A model generated the notes under the pieces. That model saw nothing but the letters and a program-made list of their open reading frames with translations, had not been told where the DNA came from and did not search any database. A stretch of DNA of 64,000 bases from contig JAACZV010000011.1 in assembly GCA_009996515.1 (NCBI GenBank), positions 94,167 through 158,166 on the forward strand, in the 5' to 3' direction. Below, piece by piece: positions 8,553-17,419 of the stretch. This DNA is from Comamonadaceae bacterium (GTDB taxonomy: Bacteria > Pseudomonadota > Gammaproteobacteria > Burkholderiales > Burkholderiaceae_C). The position numbers were made by a program, and so were the translations under genes. Position 1 is the stretch's first letter, and each line of letters begins with the position of its first letter.

Positions 8553-10732
8553 TCATGAATCTCCAACGCACCGCCACGGCCTGCGCCGCCCTGCTGCTGG
8601 CGACGCACAGCGCGTTCGCCCAACCCGAAGCCGGCGCGCCGCAGCGCGCCAGGCCGGCCGGCCCGGCCGTCAAGGCCAGCTCGCCGGTCACCTTGAACTT
8701 CGTCAACGCCGACATCGAGGCGGTGACGCGCGCCATCGGCGTGATGCTGAACCGCCAGATCATCATCGACCCGCGCGTGAAGGGCCAGATCACGGTCTAC
8801 AGTGAGCAGCCGGTGTCGGTGGCCGAGGCCTACCGCAACTATCTGGCCGCGCTGCGCGGCCTGGGCTTCACGGTGGTGGAGGTGGCGGGCTTCCTGAAGG
8901 TGCTGCCCGAGCCCGATGCCAAGCTGCAGGCCGGCTCGGTGGCCGTCGAGACCAGCAATGCGCGCGGCGACCAGATCCTGACGCAGATCTTCCGCATCCA
9001 GCACGAGAACGCCAACAACCTGGTGGCCGTGCTGCGCCCGCTGATCAGCCCCAACAACACCATCAACGCCAACCCGGGCAACAACAGCCTGGTCATCACC
9101 GACTACGCCGACAACCTGAACCGCATCGCCAAGATCATCGCGGCCATGGACACGCCGGGCAGCAGCGACATCGAGGTGGTGCCGCTGAAGCATGCCGTCG
9201 CGGCCGACCTCGCGCCGCTGGTGCAGCGCCTGGCCGACGGCAGCGCGGGCGCCGCAGCCGTTCCCGGCCAGGGTGGCGGCGCCGTCAACGTGCTGGTGGA
9301 CCCGCGCTCCAACGGCCTGATCCTGCGCGCCAGCAGCCCGGCCCGCCTGGCCGCCGTGCGCGCCATGGTGGACAAGCTGGACCAGCCCGGCACCGACGCC
9401 GGCAACAACATCCGCGTCGTCTACCTGAAGAACGCCGACGCGGTGAAGCTGGCCACCGTGCTGCGCGCCGCCTTCGGCGCGGCCGCGGCGGGCGGCAGCG
9501 GCGGCGGCAGCAGCGCGCCCGGCAGTTCCGGCCAGGCCGCTGGCAGCCTGCTGAGCGCGGCCGGGCAGTCCCCGACCGGCACGACGGCGAACGCCGGCAA
9601 CAACGCGGGCGGCATGAACTCGGCCGCCGCGACCTCGCCGCTGGCGCCGTCCGCCAGCCCGTCCACGGGCGGCTTCGTGCAGGCCGACCCGTCGACCAAC
9701 TCGCTGATCATCACCGCGCCCGAGCCGCTGTACCGCCAGGTGCGGGCCGTCATCGAGCAGCTGGACTCGCGCCGTGCCCAGGTCTATGTCGAGTCGCTGA
9801 TCGTCAAGATCGACAACACCAAGGCCGCCCAGTTCGGCGTGCAGTGGCAGAACCTGTTCGGCAGCAAGGGCGACAGCAGCATCACCGGCGCCGGCACCAA
9901 CTTCGGCACCGGCCTGGCCAACATCATCAACGCCACCGGCGCCGTGGCCGGCGGCACGACCGGCGTGACGACCGCGCTGACCACCGGCTCCGCGCCCAGC
10001 GGCCTGAACATCGGCGTGCTGAAGAAGTTCGGCAGCGTCTACACGCTGGGCGCCGTCGCCAACTTCTTCGAGAGCCAGAGCGGCGCCAACGTGCTGTCCA
10101 CGCCCAACCTGGTGTCGCTGGACAACGAGGAGGCCCGCATCGTCATCGGCCAGAACGTGCCCTTCGTGACCGGCTCCTATGCCGGCGCCACCACCACCGG
10201 CGGCACCGTCAACCCCTTCACGACGGTGGACCGCAAGGACGTAGGCCTGACGCTCAAGGTCAAGAGCCAGATCGGCGAGGGCGGCGCGGTGCGCATGGTG
10301 GTCTACCAGGAGAACTCGGCCGTCGTGCCGGGCTCCAACGGCACCACCGGCCCGACGCTGGACAAGAGCGCCATCGAGACCAGCGTCGTCGTCGACGACG
10401 GCGACGTCATCGTGCTCGGCGGCCTGCTCAAGGACGAGTACACCGACGGCGACGACGGCGTGCCGGGCCTGTCCAAGATCCCGCTGATCGGCAACCTGTT
10501 CAGCAGCAAGAACCGCAAGCGCGTGAAGACCAACCTGATGGTCTTCCTGCGCCCCGTCGTGATGCGCAATGCCGACAGCGCCAACCAGCTGACGCTGGAC
10601 CGCTACCAGAGCATCCGCGCCGTGCAGGAGGGCGCCCAGCCGCAGAAGAGCCTGATCCTGCCCGACACCGGTGCGCCGGTGCTGCCCGACGCCAAGGCCG
10701 CGTCGCCCAACAAGGCGCTGCCGCAGCAATAA
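8549..10732 (+). CDS. gspD: Type II secretion outer-membrane secretin GspD
   Basis: 727 residues. In the family it forms the outer-membrane channel. A Sec signal peptide (about residues 1-24, cut after AFA) precedes N0 and three N domains. The N3 domain carries a long Gly/Ser/Ala insert (about 312-370). The C-terminal secretin domain shows VPFVTGSY, the EDGDVIVLGGL-like stretch and VPGLSKIPLIGNLF, then a short S-domain-like tail. No lipobox is seen, so pilotin dependence cannot be read from it. In this locus gspD follows gspN instead of leading the cluster. Confidence 0.95.
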   Translation: MIMNLQRTATACAALLLATHSAFAQPEAGAPQRARPAGPAVKASSPVTLNFVNADIEAVTRAIGVMLNRQIIIDPRVKGQITVYSEQPVSVAEAYRNYLAALRGLGFTVVEVAGFLKVLPEPDAKLQAGSVAVETSNARGDQILTQIFRIQHENANNLVAVLRPLISPNNTINANPGNNSLVITDYADNLNRIAKIIAAMDTPGSSDIEVVPLKHAVAADLAPLVQRLADGSAGAAAVPGQGGGAVNVLVDPRSNGLILRASSPARLAAVRAMVDKLDQPGTDAGNNIRVVYLKNADAVKLATVLRAAFGAAAAGGSGGGSSAPGSSGQAAGSLLSAAGQSPTGTTANAGNNAGGMNSAAATSPLAPSASPSTGGFVQADPSTNSLIITAPEPLYRQVRAVIEQLDSRRAQVYVESLIVKIDNTKAAQFGVQWQNLFGSKGDSSITGAGTNFGTGLANIINATGAVAGGTTGVTTALTTGSAPSGLNIGVLKKFGSVYTLGAVANFFESQSGANVLSTPNLVSLDNEEARIVIGQNVPFVTGSYAGATTTGGTVNPFTTVDRKDVGLTLKVKSQIGEGGAVRMVVYQENSAVVPGSNGTTGPTLDKSAIETSVVVDDGDVIVLGGLLKDEYTDGDDGVPGLSKIPLIGNLFSSKNRKRVKTNLMVFLRPVVMRNADSANQLTLDRYQSIRAVQEGAQPQKSLILPDTGAPVLPDAKAASPNKALPQQ

Positions 10733-10748
10733 GGCGCCGCACCCGACC

Positions 10749-12173
10749 ATGGCCGCGACCCGTCACCCCCTGCCCTATGCCTTCGCCAAGTCCAACCGCG
10801 TGCTGCTGGAGGACGACGGCGGCACGCTGACGCTGTGGGCGCCGCCCGAGGTCGATTGGGCCACGCTGTCCGAGGTGCAGCGCCTGTACGCGGTGGACAG
10901 GCTCGAGTCCGAGTCCGCGAACTCGCTGATCGAGCGCATCAACGCGGCCTATGCGGGCAGCGAGAGCAGCGCAGCCGTCGTCGTCGGCGAGGTGGAGAGC
11001 GCGGTGGACCTGAGCCGCATGATGCAGGACCTGCCCGCCGTGGAAGACCTGCTGGAGGCCGCCAACGACGCGCCCATCATCCGCATGCTCAACGCGCTGC
11101 TGACGCAGGCGGCCAAGGACGGCGCCAGCGACATCCACATCGAGCCCTACGAGCGCAGCAGCTCGGTGCGCTTCCGCGTCGACGGCACGCTGCGCGAGGT
11201 GGTGCAGCCCAACCGGGCCTTGCACGCGGCGCTGATCTCGCGACTCAAGATCATGGCCGAGCTGGACATCGCCGAGAAGCGCCTGCCGCAGGACGGCCGC
11301 ATCTCGCTGCGCATCGGCGGCCGCGCCATCGACGTGCGCGTCTCCACGCTGCCCAGCGCCCATGGCGAGCGTGCCGTGCTGCGCCTGCTGGACAAGAGCG
11401 AATCCAAGTTCACGCTGGAAGGCCTGGGCATGGACGGCCAGGTGCTGTCCGCGTTCAAGAAGCTGGTGCAGCAGCCGCACGGCATCGTGCTGGTCACCGG
11501 CCCCACCGGCTCGGGCAAGACGACCTCGCTGTACGCGTCGCTGCAGACCGTGGACACCAGCACCACCAACGTGCTGACGGTGGAAGACCCCATCGAGTAC
11601 GAGCTGCCCGGCATCGGCCAGACCCAGGTCAATGCCAAGATCGACCTGACGTTCGCCAAGGCGCTGCGCGCGATCCTGCGCCAGGACCCGGACGTCATCA
11701 TGATCGGCGAGATCCGCGACTACGAGACCGCGCAGATCGCCATCCAGGCGTCCCTCACGGGCCACCTGGTGCTGGCCACGCTGCACACCAACGACGCGCC
11801 CAGCGCCGTCACGCGGCTGACCGACATGGGCGTGGAGCCCTTCCTGCTGTCGTCATCGCTGTTGGGCGTGCTGGCCCAGCGCCTGGTGCGCCGCCTGTGC
11901 CCGGCGTGCAAGCGCCAGGACGAGCAGGGCCACTGGCACCCCGTGGGCTGCGAGGCCTGCGGCCACAGCGGCTACAAGGGCCGCACGGGCGTCTACGAGC
12001 TGATGGTGGCCGACGACGCCGTGCGCGGCCTCATCCACAGCCGCGCGCCCGAGAGCCAGCTGCAGGCCGCGGCCGTCGCCAACGGCCTGCGCTCCATGCG
12101 CGAGGACGGCGAACGGCTGATTGCCTCCGGCGTCACCTCGCTGGAAGAGGTTCTGCGCGTGACTCGAGAGTGA
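10749..12173 (+). CDS. gspE: Type II secretion ATPase GspE
   Basis: 474 residues from ATG 10749. In the family, GspE is the cytoplasmic hexameric ATPase that powers pseudopilus assembly. The N1E-type domain is short, then come the N2 domain and the catalytic core: Walker A GPTGSGKT (251-258), Asp box, Walker B with GEIRDYETAQIA, His box and the four-cysteine zinc loop (CPAC...CEAC) near the C-terminus. The longer open frame upstream overlaps gspD and is rejected because GspE similarity begins near MAATRHPLPYAF. The stop is followed by an imperfect repeat copy instead of directly by gspF. Confidence 0.95.
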   Translation: MAATRHPLPYAFAKSNRVLLEDDGGTLTLWAPPEVDWATLSEVQRLYAVDRLESESANSLIERINAAYAGSESSAAVVVGEVESAVDLSRMMQDLPAVEDLLEAANDAPIIRMLNALLTQAAKDGASDIHIEPYERSSSVRFRVDGTLREVVQPNRALHAALISRLKIMAELDIAEKRLPQDGRISLRIGGRAIDVRVSTLPSAHGERAVLRLLDKSESKFTLEGLGMDGQVLSAFKKLVQQPHGIVLVTGPTGSGKTTSLYASLQTVDTSTTNVLTVEDPIEYELPGIGQTQVNAKIDLTFAKALRAILRQDPDVIMIGEIRDYETAQIAIQASLTGHLVLATLHTNDAPSAVTRLTDMGVEPFLLSSSLLGVLAQRLVRRLCPACKRQDEQGHWHPVGCEACGHSGYKGRTGVYELMVADDAVRGLIHSRAPESQLQAAAVANGLRSMREDGERLIASGVTSLEEVLRVTRE

Positions 12174-12175
12174 TA

Positions 12176-12298
12176 TGAAGCCCCTCGTCCAACGAGTACG
12201 TTGGCCTCTCCCCCAAGAGGACGGCGATGCTCGCGGCGTCGAGCCGCAAGCACATCGCCAGCGCGGGCCGGCTTGGGAACGGCCCGGCGCTCGGCCCG
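12176..12298 (+). repeat. Imperfect repeat copy A, inverted relative to copy B behind gspF
   Basis: A 123-bp non-coding sequence between gspE and gspF that matches, in reverse complement, 13655-13777. The best-conserved cores are GAGCCGCAAGCACATCGCC and GGGCCGGCTTGGGA. The arms contain short palindromes. It breaks an otherwise overlapping operon, which suggests later insertion of a dispersed intergenic repeat. Confidence 0.8.
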
Positions 12299-12313
12299 CA
12301 AAGATCCTCTGAC

Positions 12314-13525
12314 ATGCCCGCCTACAAGTACGAAGCCCTCACGGACGCCGGCCGCCAGAGCGACGGCCTGATCGAGGCCGACAACCCGCGTGCCGCCCGC
12401 GCCGCCGTGCGCGCGCTGGGCCTGACGCCGCTGTCCATCGAACTGGTGCAGCAGCATGGCGCGCAGGAGGGCAGCCGCTTCACGCGCCGCGTCTTCGGCC
12501 CCACGGCCCTGGCCGTGTGGACGCGCCAGCTGGCCGGCCTGGTGGGCTCGGGCCTGCCCATCGAGCGCGCGCTCACCGCGCTGGCCGACGAGAGCGAGGA
12601 CGGCCGCCAGCGCGAGCTCATCAGCCAGCTCAAGGCCGAGGTCAACGCCGGCTCGCCGTTCGCCCGCGCGCTGGCCTCGGCGCCGCGCGAGTTCGACGAG
12701 GTCTACCGCGGCGTCGTCGCCGCCGGCGAGCAGAGCGGCGCGCTGGGCCAGGTGCTGGAGAAGCTGGCCGACGACCTGGAGGAGCGCCAGGACCTGAAGG
12801 CCAAGCTGGTCGGCGCCATGGCCTACCCGGCCATCGTGTCGCTGATCTCGGTGTTCATCGTCATCTTCCTCGTCACCTATGTCGTGCCGCAGATCGCTAC
12901 CGTCTTCACCAGCTCCAAGCGCACGCTGCCCGCGCTGACCATCGCGATGCTGGCCATCAGCGACTTCGTGCGCGCCTGGGGCTGGGCCCTGCTGGCCGCG
13001 CTGGTGGCCGGCGGCGTGGCGCTGCGTTTCGCGCTGCAGGCGCCCGCCTTCCGGCTGCGTTTCGACGCCGCCCTGCTGGGCCTGCCGCTGGTCGGGCGGC
13101 TGGCGCGCGGCTACAACGCCGCGCGCTTCGCCGGCACGCTGGCCATGCTGGCCGGCGCCGGCGTGCCCATCCTGAAGGCGCTGCAGGCGGCGGCCGAGAC
13201 GCTGTCCAACCGCGCCATGCAGGCCGATGCGCTGGACGCGCTGGTGCAGGTGCGCGAGGGCGCACCGCTGGGCTCGGCACTGGCCGGCAAGAAGCGCTTC
13301 CCCGGCATCCTGGCCATGTTCGCCCGCCTGGGCGAGCAGACCGGCCGGCTGCCCGAGATGCTGGGCCGGGCCGCACGCCAGCTGGGCGTGGAGGTGCAGC
13401 GCCGCTCCATGGCCGCGGCCACGCTGCTGGAGCCTCTGCTCATCGTCGCGATGGGCGCGGTGGTGCTGCTCATCGTGCTGGCGGTGCTGCTGCCCATCAT
13501 TCAGCTCAACACCTGGGTCAAGTAG
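12314..13525 (+). CDS. gspF: Type II secretion inner-membrane platform protein GspF
   Basis: 403 residues from ATG 12314 (MPAYKYEALTDAG). In the family, GspF is the polytopic centre of the assembly platform beneath the pseudopilus. Two GspF repeats are visible: the first has FTRQLA-like VWTRQLAGLVGSGLPIERAL and GEQSGALGQVLEKLADDLE, the second FAGTLAMLAGAGVPILKAL and GEQTGRLPEMLGRAA. Three membrane helices lie at about 173-195, 225-245 and 372-398. It is flanked on both sides by inverted copies of a repeat, and it ends the gsp run. Confidence 0.95.
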   Translation: MPAYKYEALTDAGRQSDGLIEADNPRAARAAVRALGLTPLSIELVQQHGAQEGSRFTRRVFGPTALAVWTRQLAGLVGSGLPIERALTALADESEDGRQRELISQLKAEVNAGSPFARALASAPREFDEVYRGVVAAGEQSGALGQVLEKLADDLEERQDLKAKLVGAMAYPAIVSLISVFIVIFLVTYVVPQIATVFTSSKRTLPALTIAMLAISDFVRAWGWALLAALVAGGVALRFALQAPAFRLRFDAALLGLPLVGRLARGYNAARFAGTLAMLAGAGVPILKALQAAAETLSNRAMQADALDALVQVREGAPLGSALAGKKRFPGILAMFARLGEQTGRLPEMLGRAARQLGVEVQRRSMAAATLLEPLLIVAMGAVVLLIVLAVLLPIIQLNTWVK

Positions 13526-13536
13526 ACCACCCCCTA

Positions 13537-13600
13537 CCGCAGCGAAGCTGCGGCCCCCTCAAGGGGGCGCCCCCGGCTGACCGGCGAAGCCGGATCAGCG
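13537..13600. repeat. Dispersed palindromic repeat: three consecutive hairpins after gspF
   Basis: Perfect or nearly perfect stems follow one another: CCGCAGC/GCTGCGG (13537-13553), GCCCCCT/AGGGGGC (13553-13568) and GCTGACCGGC-GAA-GCCGG-ATCAGC (13574-13600, one bulge). There is no U-tract, so classical termination is not supported, although the stems may protect the gsp mRNA 3' end. From memory, hairpin strings of this look are common between genes in Burkholderiales. Confidence 0.6.
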
Positions 13601-13654
13601 GGAGCCGCTGGAGGGGATGCGGCGCTGCGCGCGCCGCGGGCATTTCGGGCAATT

Positions 13655-13777
13655 CGGGCCGAGCGCCGGGCCGCTCCCAAGCCGGCCCGCGTGGGCGATG
13701 TGCTTGCGGCTCGATGCCGCAAGCATCGCCACCCCCTCGGGGGGTGGGCCAAGGTACGCCTTGGCCCGGGGGCTTCA
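13655..13777 (-). repeat. Imperfect repeat copy B (inverted partner of 12176-12298)
   Basis: The reverse complement of this block aligns with 12176-12298 over its whole length with scattered mismatches, mostly in the outer palindromic part. Together the two copies form a long inverted repeat around gspF. Nothing coding is seen in the 13526-13793 gap, which is filled by this copy and the hairpin string before it. Confidence 0.8.
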
Positions 13778-13793
13778 GTCACGCCCGGGAGCG

Positions 13794-15353
13794 TCAGTTC
13801 AATCGGAACGTCGCGACGACGCTGCTGAGGCGGCTGGCCTGTTCCTTCAGGCTCTCGGCGGCGGCGGTGGATTCCTCGACGAGGGCGGCGTTCTGCTGCG
13901 TCATCTTGTCCAGCTCGGCCACGGCCTGGTTGATCTGGCCTATGCCCTGGCTCTGCTCGCCGGCCGCCGTGCTGATCTCGCCGACGATGTCGGTCACGCG
14001 CAGCACGCTGTCGACGATCTCGCTCATGGTCTGGCCCGCATCGCCGACCAGGCGCGTGCCGGCCTCGACGCGCTCCACGCTGGCGCCTATCAGCGTCTTG
14101 ATCTCCTTGGCCGCCTCGGCGCTGCGCTGAGCCAGCGTGCGCACCTCGCCGGCCACGACCGCAAAGCCCCGGCCCTGCTCGCCGGCACGCGCGGCCTCCA
14201 CGGCCGCGTTCAGCGCCAGGATGTTGGTCTGGAACGCGATGCCATCGATGGTGCCGATGATGTCGGCGATCTTCTGGCTGGACTGATGGATCTCGGTCAT
14301 CGTGCTGACGACACCGGCCACCACGCTGCCGCCACGCCGCGCCACATCGGCCGCGGAGCCGGTCAGCTGGTTGGCCTGGGCGGCCGAGTCGGCACTCTGG
14401 CGCACGGTGCCGGTCAGCTCCTCCATCGCGCTGGCCGTCTCCTCCAGGCTGGAAGCCGTCTGCTCGGTGCGGGCGCTGAGGTCCAGGTTGCCGGTCGCGA
14501 TCTGCGTGCTGGCCGTGGAGATGTTGTCCACCACCACGCGCACCTGCTGCAGCGCGCCGCGCAAGGCCTCGCGCATCGCGTCGATGGCGCGCAGCAGCTG
14601 GCCGGTCTCGTCGTTGCGGTAGTGGCGCTGCGGCTCGCCGGTCAGGTCCATGTCGGCGATGGCGCGGGCGGCGCGCTCGGCCTCGCGCAGCGGGCCGGTG
14701 ATGCCGCGCGTCAGCACGATGCTCAGCGCGATGCCCACCGCCAGCGCCAGCGCCGTGCAGCCCACCAGCAGCCACATGGTGCGCGAGCGCAAGGCCTCCA
14801 CCTGCAGCGCCGACGCGTCGAGCTGGCTGCGCTGGTTCCTGGCCAGCGTCGTCACCGCGTCGAGATAGGCCTTGGAATCGGGCTCGAAGCGCTCCGCGAA
14901 CAGCCGGGCCGCGCCTTCCGCGTCGCCGGCCTTCTTGGCCTTGCTGACCGCCTCGCGGGCCGCCAGATAGGCCTTGCGCAGCTCGGCGATGCGGCCGAAC
15001 AGCGCGCGGTCCTCGTCGGACTGCAGCGTCGCCTCGATCTGCTTCTGCAGCTCGTTGGTCTCGCTGATGGCCGCGGCCGTGGCCGGCGCGAAATACTCGA
15101 TCAGCGAGGCATCGCTGCTCCTGGCGATGGCCGCGGCGCGCTGCACGCCGGAGCTGGTGTTGCGCATCCAGTCCACCGCCGCGCGCTCGACCTTCAGGTT
15201 GCGGTTCAGCATCTCCTCGACCTCCGCGCCCAGCTCGCGCAGCTGCCAGACGGCCATGACGCTGGCGAACAGGGACAGGCCCAGGATGCAGGACAGCACC
15301 AGCGCGAGCCGGCGACCTATGGAGCCCTGGCGGGCGATGGCGGAGGAGGACAT
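13794..15353 (-). CDS. Methyl-accepting chemotaxis protein
   Basis: 519 residues from ATG 15353 (MSSSAIARQGSIGRR). An inner-membrane chemoreceptor: TM1 at about 17-38, a periplasmic four-helix-bundle type sensor region, TM2 at about 192-212, HAMP, then a long signalling coiled coil. The hairpin tip reads EQGRGFAVVAGEVRTLAQRS, the CheA/CheW contact of the family. No NWETF-type CheR-tethering pentapeptide at the C-terminus (ends ATFRLN). The frame stays open 81 nt further upstream, but that part shows no conserved sequence. No other che gene is in the window; the ligand is unknown. Confidence 0.92.
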   Translation of the reverse strand: MSSSAIARQGSIGRRLALVLSCILGLSLFASVMAVWQLRELGAEVEEMLNRNLKVERAAVDWMRNTSSGVQRAAAIARSSDASLIEYFAPATAAAISETNELQKQIEATLQSDEDRALFGRIAELRKAYLAAREAVSKAKKAGDAEGAARLFAERFEPDSKAYLDAVTTLARNQRSQLDASALQVEALRSRTMWLLVGCTALALAVGIALSIVLTRGITGPLREAERAARAIADMDLTGEPQRHYRNDETGQLLRAIDAMREALRGALQQVRVVVDNISTASTQIATGNLDLSARTEQTASSLEETASAMEELTGTVRQSADSAAQANQLTGSAADVARRGGSVVAGVVSTMTEIHQSSQKIADIIGTIDGIAFQTNILALNAAVEAARAGEQGRGFAVVAGEVRTLAQRSAEAAKEIKTLIGASVERVEAGTRLVGDAGQTMSEIVDSVLRVTDIVGEISTAAGEQSQGIGQINQAVAELDKMTQQNAALVEESTAAAESLKEQASRLSSVVATFRLN

Positions 15354-15524
15354 GACGGGCTCTCGGGACGCGGCCGCGACGGGCCGCCGATTGCAAAACC
15401 CCGCATCTTGGCGGCAGGAGCGCCGGTTTTTCAATCCAAACCCAGGGTTAACCCTTGATTTGCGCGGATTGCTTCACGCAATACGCGCCGGCGCGGGTGC
15501 GGCGCGGCGCCCGACAATGCGCCC

Positions 15525-16412
15525 ATGCCGGCCACCCTGAAAGACCAGCTCGTCGTCGCGATCTCCTCGCGCGCCCTCTTCGATTTCGAGGCCGAGAACC
15601 AGGTCTTCGAGGCCGAGGACGACCGGGCCTACATGGCGCTGCAGCAGCGCCTGCTCGACGAACCCGCCCGGCCCGGCGTGGCCTTCTCGCTGGTCAGGAA
15701 GCTGCTGGCCTTCAACGCCGGCGGCACGCCGCGCGTGGAGGTGGTGGTGCTGTCGCGCAACGACCCCATCTCGGGCCTGCGCGTGTTCCGCTCGGCGGCT
15801 CATTACGGCCTCACGGTGGAGCGCGGCGTGTTCACGCGCGGCGCGGCACCCTGGCGCTATCTGCGGCCACTGTCGGCCCAGCTGTTCCTGTCGGCCAACG
15901 ACGCCGACGTGCGCCGAGCACTGGCGGCCGGAGTCGCCGCGGCGCGCGTGATGCCGTTCTCTGCCCAAGCCTCGGCCGAGCATCCCGACGAGCTGCGCAT
16001 CGCCTTCGACGGCGACGCCGTGCTGTTCTCGGACGAGGCCGAGCAGGTCTACCAGCGCGACGGCCTGGCCGCCTTCCGCGAACACGAGAGCGAGCGCGCC
16101 CGCCAGCCGCTGCCGGCCGGCCCGTTCAAGCCGGTGCTCGAAGCCTTGCACCGGCTGCAGCAGGCGCCGGGCCTGCGCATCCGCACGGCCCTGGTCACGG
16201 CGCGCAGCGCGCCGGCCCATGAGCGCGCCATCCGCACGCTGATGGACTGGCAGATCGAGGTCGACGAGGCCATGTTCCTCGGCGGCCTGGCCAAGGGCGA
16301 GTTCCTGCGCGAGTTCGAGCCGGACTTCTTCTTCGACGACCAGGCCGGCCATGTCGAGAGCGCGGCGGCCCATGTGCCGGCCGGCCAGGTCGCGGCCGGC
16401 ATCGCGGCCTGA
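15525..16412 (+). CDS. 5'-nucleotidase family protein (PF06189 type)
   Basis: 295 residues resembling the bacterial cytosolic 5'-nucleotidase family. N-terminal LVVAISSRALFDFEAEN, VVVLSRNDP, LTVERGVFTRG, IAFDGDAVLFSDE and a C-terminal FLGGLAKGEFL...DFFFDDQ are family landmarks; the IAFDGDAVLF acid cluster suits an HAD-like metal-dependent phosphatase. It would dephosphorylate nucleoside monophosphates in the cytoplasm. Stand-alone gene, divergent from the chemoreceptor gene; the GC palindrome after its stop mainly serves the opposite strand. Confidence 0.85.
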   Translation: MPATLKDQLVVAISSRALFDFEAENQVFEAEDDRAYMALQQRLLDEPARPGVAFSLVRKLLAFNAGGTPRVEVVVLSRNDPISGLRVFRSAAHYGLTVERGVFTRGAAPWRYLRPLSAQLFLSANDADVRRALAAGVAAARVMPFSAQASAEHPDELRIAFDGDAVLFSDEAEQVYQRDGLAAFREHESERARQPLPAGPFKPVLEALHRLQQAPGLRIRTALVTARSAPAHERAIRTLMDWQIEVDEAMFLGGLAKGEFLREFEPDFFFDDQAGHVESAAAHVPAGQVAAGIAA

Positions 16413-16442
16413 AAAAGCCGACGGCCCCGCGCGGGGCCGTCG
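16411..16442 (-). terminator. Rho-independent terminator of the PEP-CTERM gene
   Basis: A perfect 24-nt palindrome (16419-16442, arms CGACGGCCCCGC/GCGGGGCCGTCG). Read on the minus strand it is followed by CTTTTTC, so it terminates the minus-strand gene ending at 16467. On the plus strand there is no T-run, so any effect on the nucleotidase gene would be weaker. Confidence 0.8.
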
Positions 16443-16466
16443 AGCTGCACGGGGCGGGAGGGCCGC

Positions 16467-17234
16467 TCAGCCGCGGCGGCGGCGCGCGATGAAGCCCACG
16501 GCGCCCAGGCCGGCCAGCAGCATCGCGTAGCTGCCGGGTTCGGGCACGGCGGCCGTGACGCTCAGGCTGACGTTGTCTATGGCCAGGCCGTGGTCGTTGC
16601 CGGCATCGTTGACGTCGTTCCAGCGTATCCACAGCGTGTCGCCGGCGGCCCAGTTCGTGCTGATCGTGCCGCCCAGGTTGGCGCTCAGGCCGGCCACATT
16701 GCCGTTCACCGCGGCCGCGGTGGCGGTGTTGACGAGGGACTTCACGTCGAAGGCCGCGCCGGCGTTGATCCAGGTCGTCACGCCGGTGAAGCTGCTGCCG
16801 AAGCCGTATTGCACGGTCAGTTGCTGCACGGCAGTGTTGCCGCCGTTGCGCCACTGCTCGCCGTCGAAACGCAGCGTGAAGCTGTCCAGCGCAAAACCGG
16901 TGTTGTTGGTCAGGGCCAGGGCCAGCGTCGGGCTGGCCAGGCTGCCGCTGGCGATGCTGCCCAGCGCGCGGTCGGCCGCCAGGCCGAAGCTGTAGGCCGC
17001 GCCGGTGGTGTCCGTGCCGGTGCTGGCGCGGTAGGAGGTCAGCGCGGCCGTCCCGTTGAACAGGCTCCAGCCCTGCAGCGTCGAGTCATTGACCCAGGGA
17101 TTGGCGGTGCCGCTGGCGGCCAGGCTGTCGAAGCTCTGCGTGTAGGTGAAGGTCGGGCCGGTCACCGACACCGCGGCTTGGGCCGACAGCGCGGCCAGCA
17201 GGCCGGCCGAAGCGATCAGGAACTTGGGGGACAT
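16467..17234 (-). CDS. PEP-CTERM sorting domain surface protein
   Basis: 255 residues from ATG 17234 (MSPKFLIASAGLLAALSAQA). A Sec signal peptide of about 20 residues, a beta-rich, Thr/Asn/Gly-rich body of a choice-of-anchor type, and the C-terminal sorting tail VPEPGSYAMLLAGLGAVGFIARRRRG: VPEP motif, hydrophobic helix, Arg cluster. By family knowledge such tails are processed by exosortase EpsH/XrtA-type enzymes in exopolysaccharide-producing Gram-negatives; no exosortase is in the window. The ligand or role of the body is unknown. Divergent from the tricorn-like protease gene, with 185 nt between them. Confidence 0.85.
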   Translation of the reverse strand: MSPKFLIASAGLLAALSAQAAVSVTGPTFTYTQSFDSLAASGTANPWVNDSTLQGWSLFNGTAALTSYRASTGTDTTGAAYSFGLAADRALGSIASGSLASPTLALALTNNTGFALDSFTLRFDGEQWRNGGNTAVQQLTVQYGFGSSFTGVTTWINAGAAFDVKSLVNTATAAAVNGNVAGLSANLGGTISTNWAAGDTLWIRWNDVNDAGNDHGLAIDNVSLSVTAAVPEPGSYAMLLAGLGAVGFIARRRRG

Positions 17235-17419
17235 GGGCGCGTTCTCCGCAGCGGGTTGGGGGGCAGAAGTCACTGTGACTATCGCGTCAGCATGCGGCAA
17301 TACGATGAATCCTGCCCCACGAATCGGGGGGTGGTGCGCCGCACCGCCGCGCCGGCGCCATGACGAATCTCCGCCCCGTCCGGCCACCGGACAATGACGC
17401 CTCCTAGAGGAGACTCCGA

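Noticed and set aside
8321..10750. Long minus-strand open frame of about 800 codons opposite gspN/gspD
   Set aside because: GspN and GspD sequence on the plus strand is unmistakable; the minus frame is Gly/Val/His/Gln-rich shadow translation from high GC codons.
15440..15500. Promoter TTGATT...CAATAC before the nucleotidase gene
   Set aside because: The -10 part is poor and there is no second line of evidence.
16419..16442. Palindrome as terminator of the nucleotidase gene
   Set aside because: On the plus strand it lacks a T-run; the T-run is on the minus side, so it is assigned to the PEP-CTERM gene.
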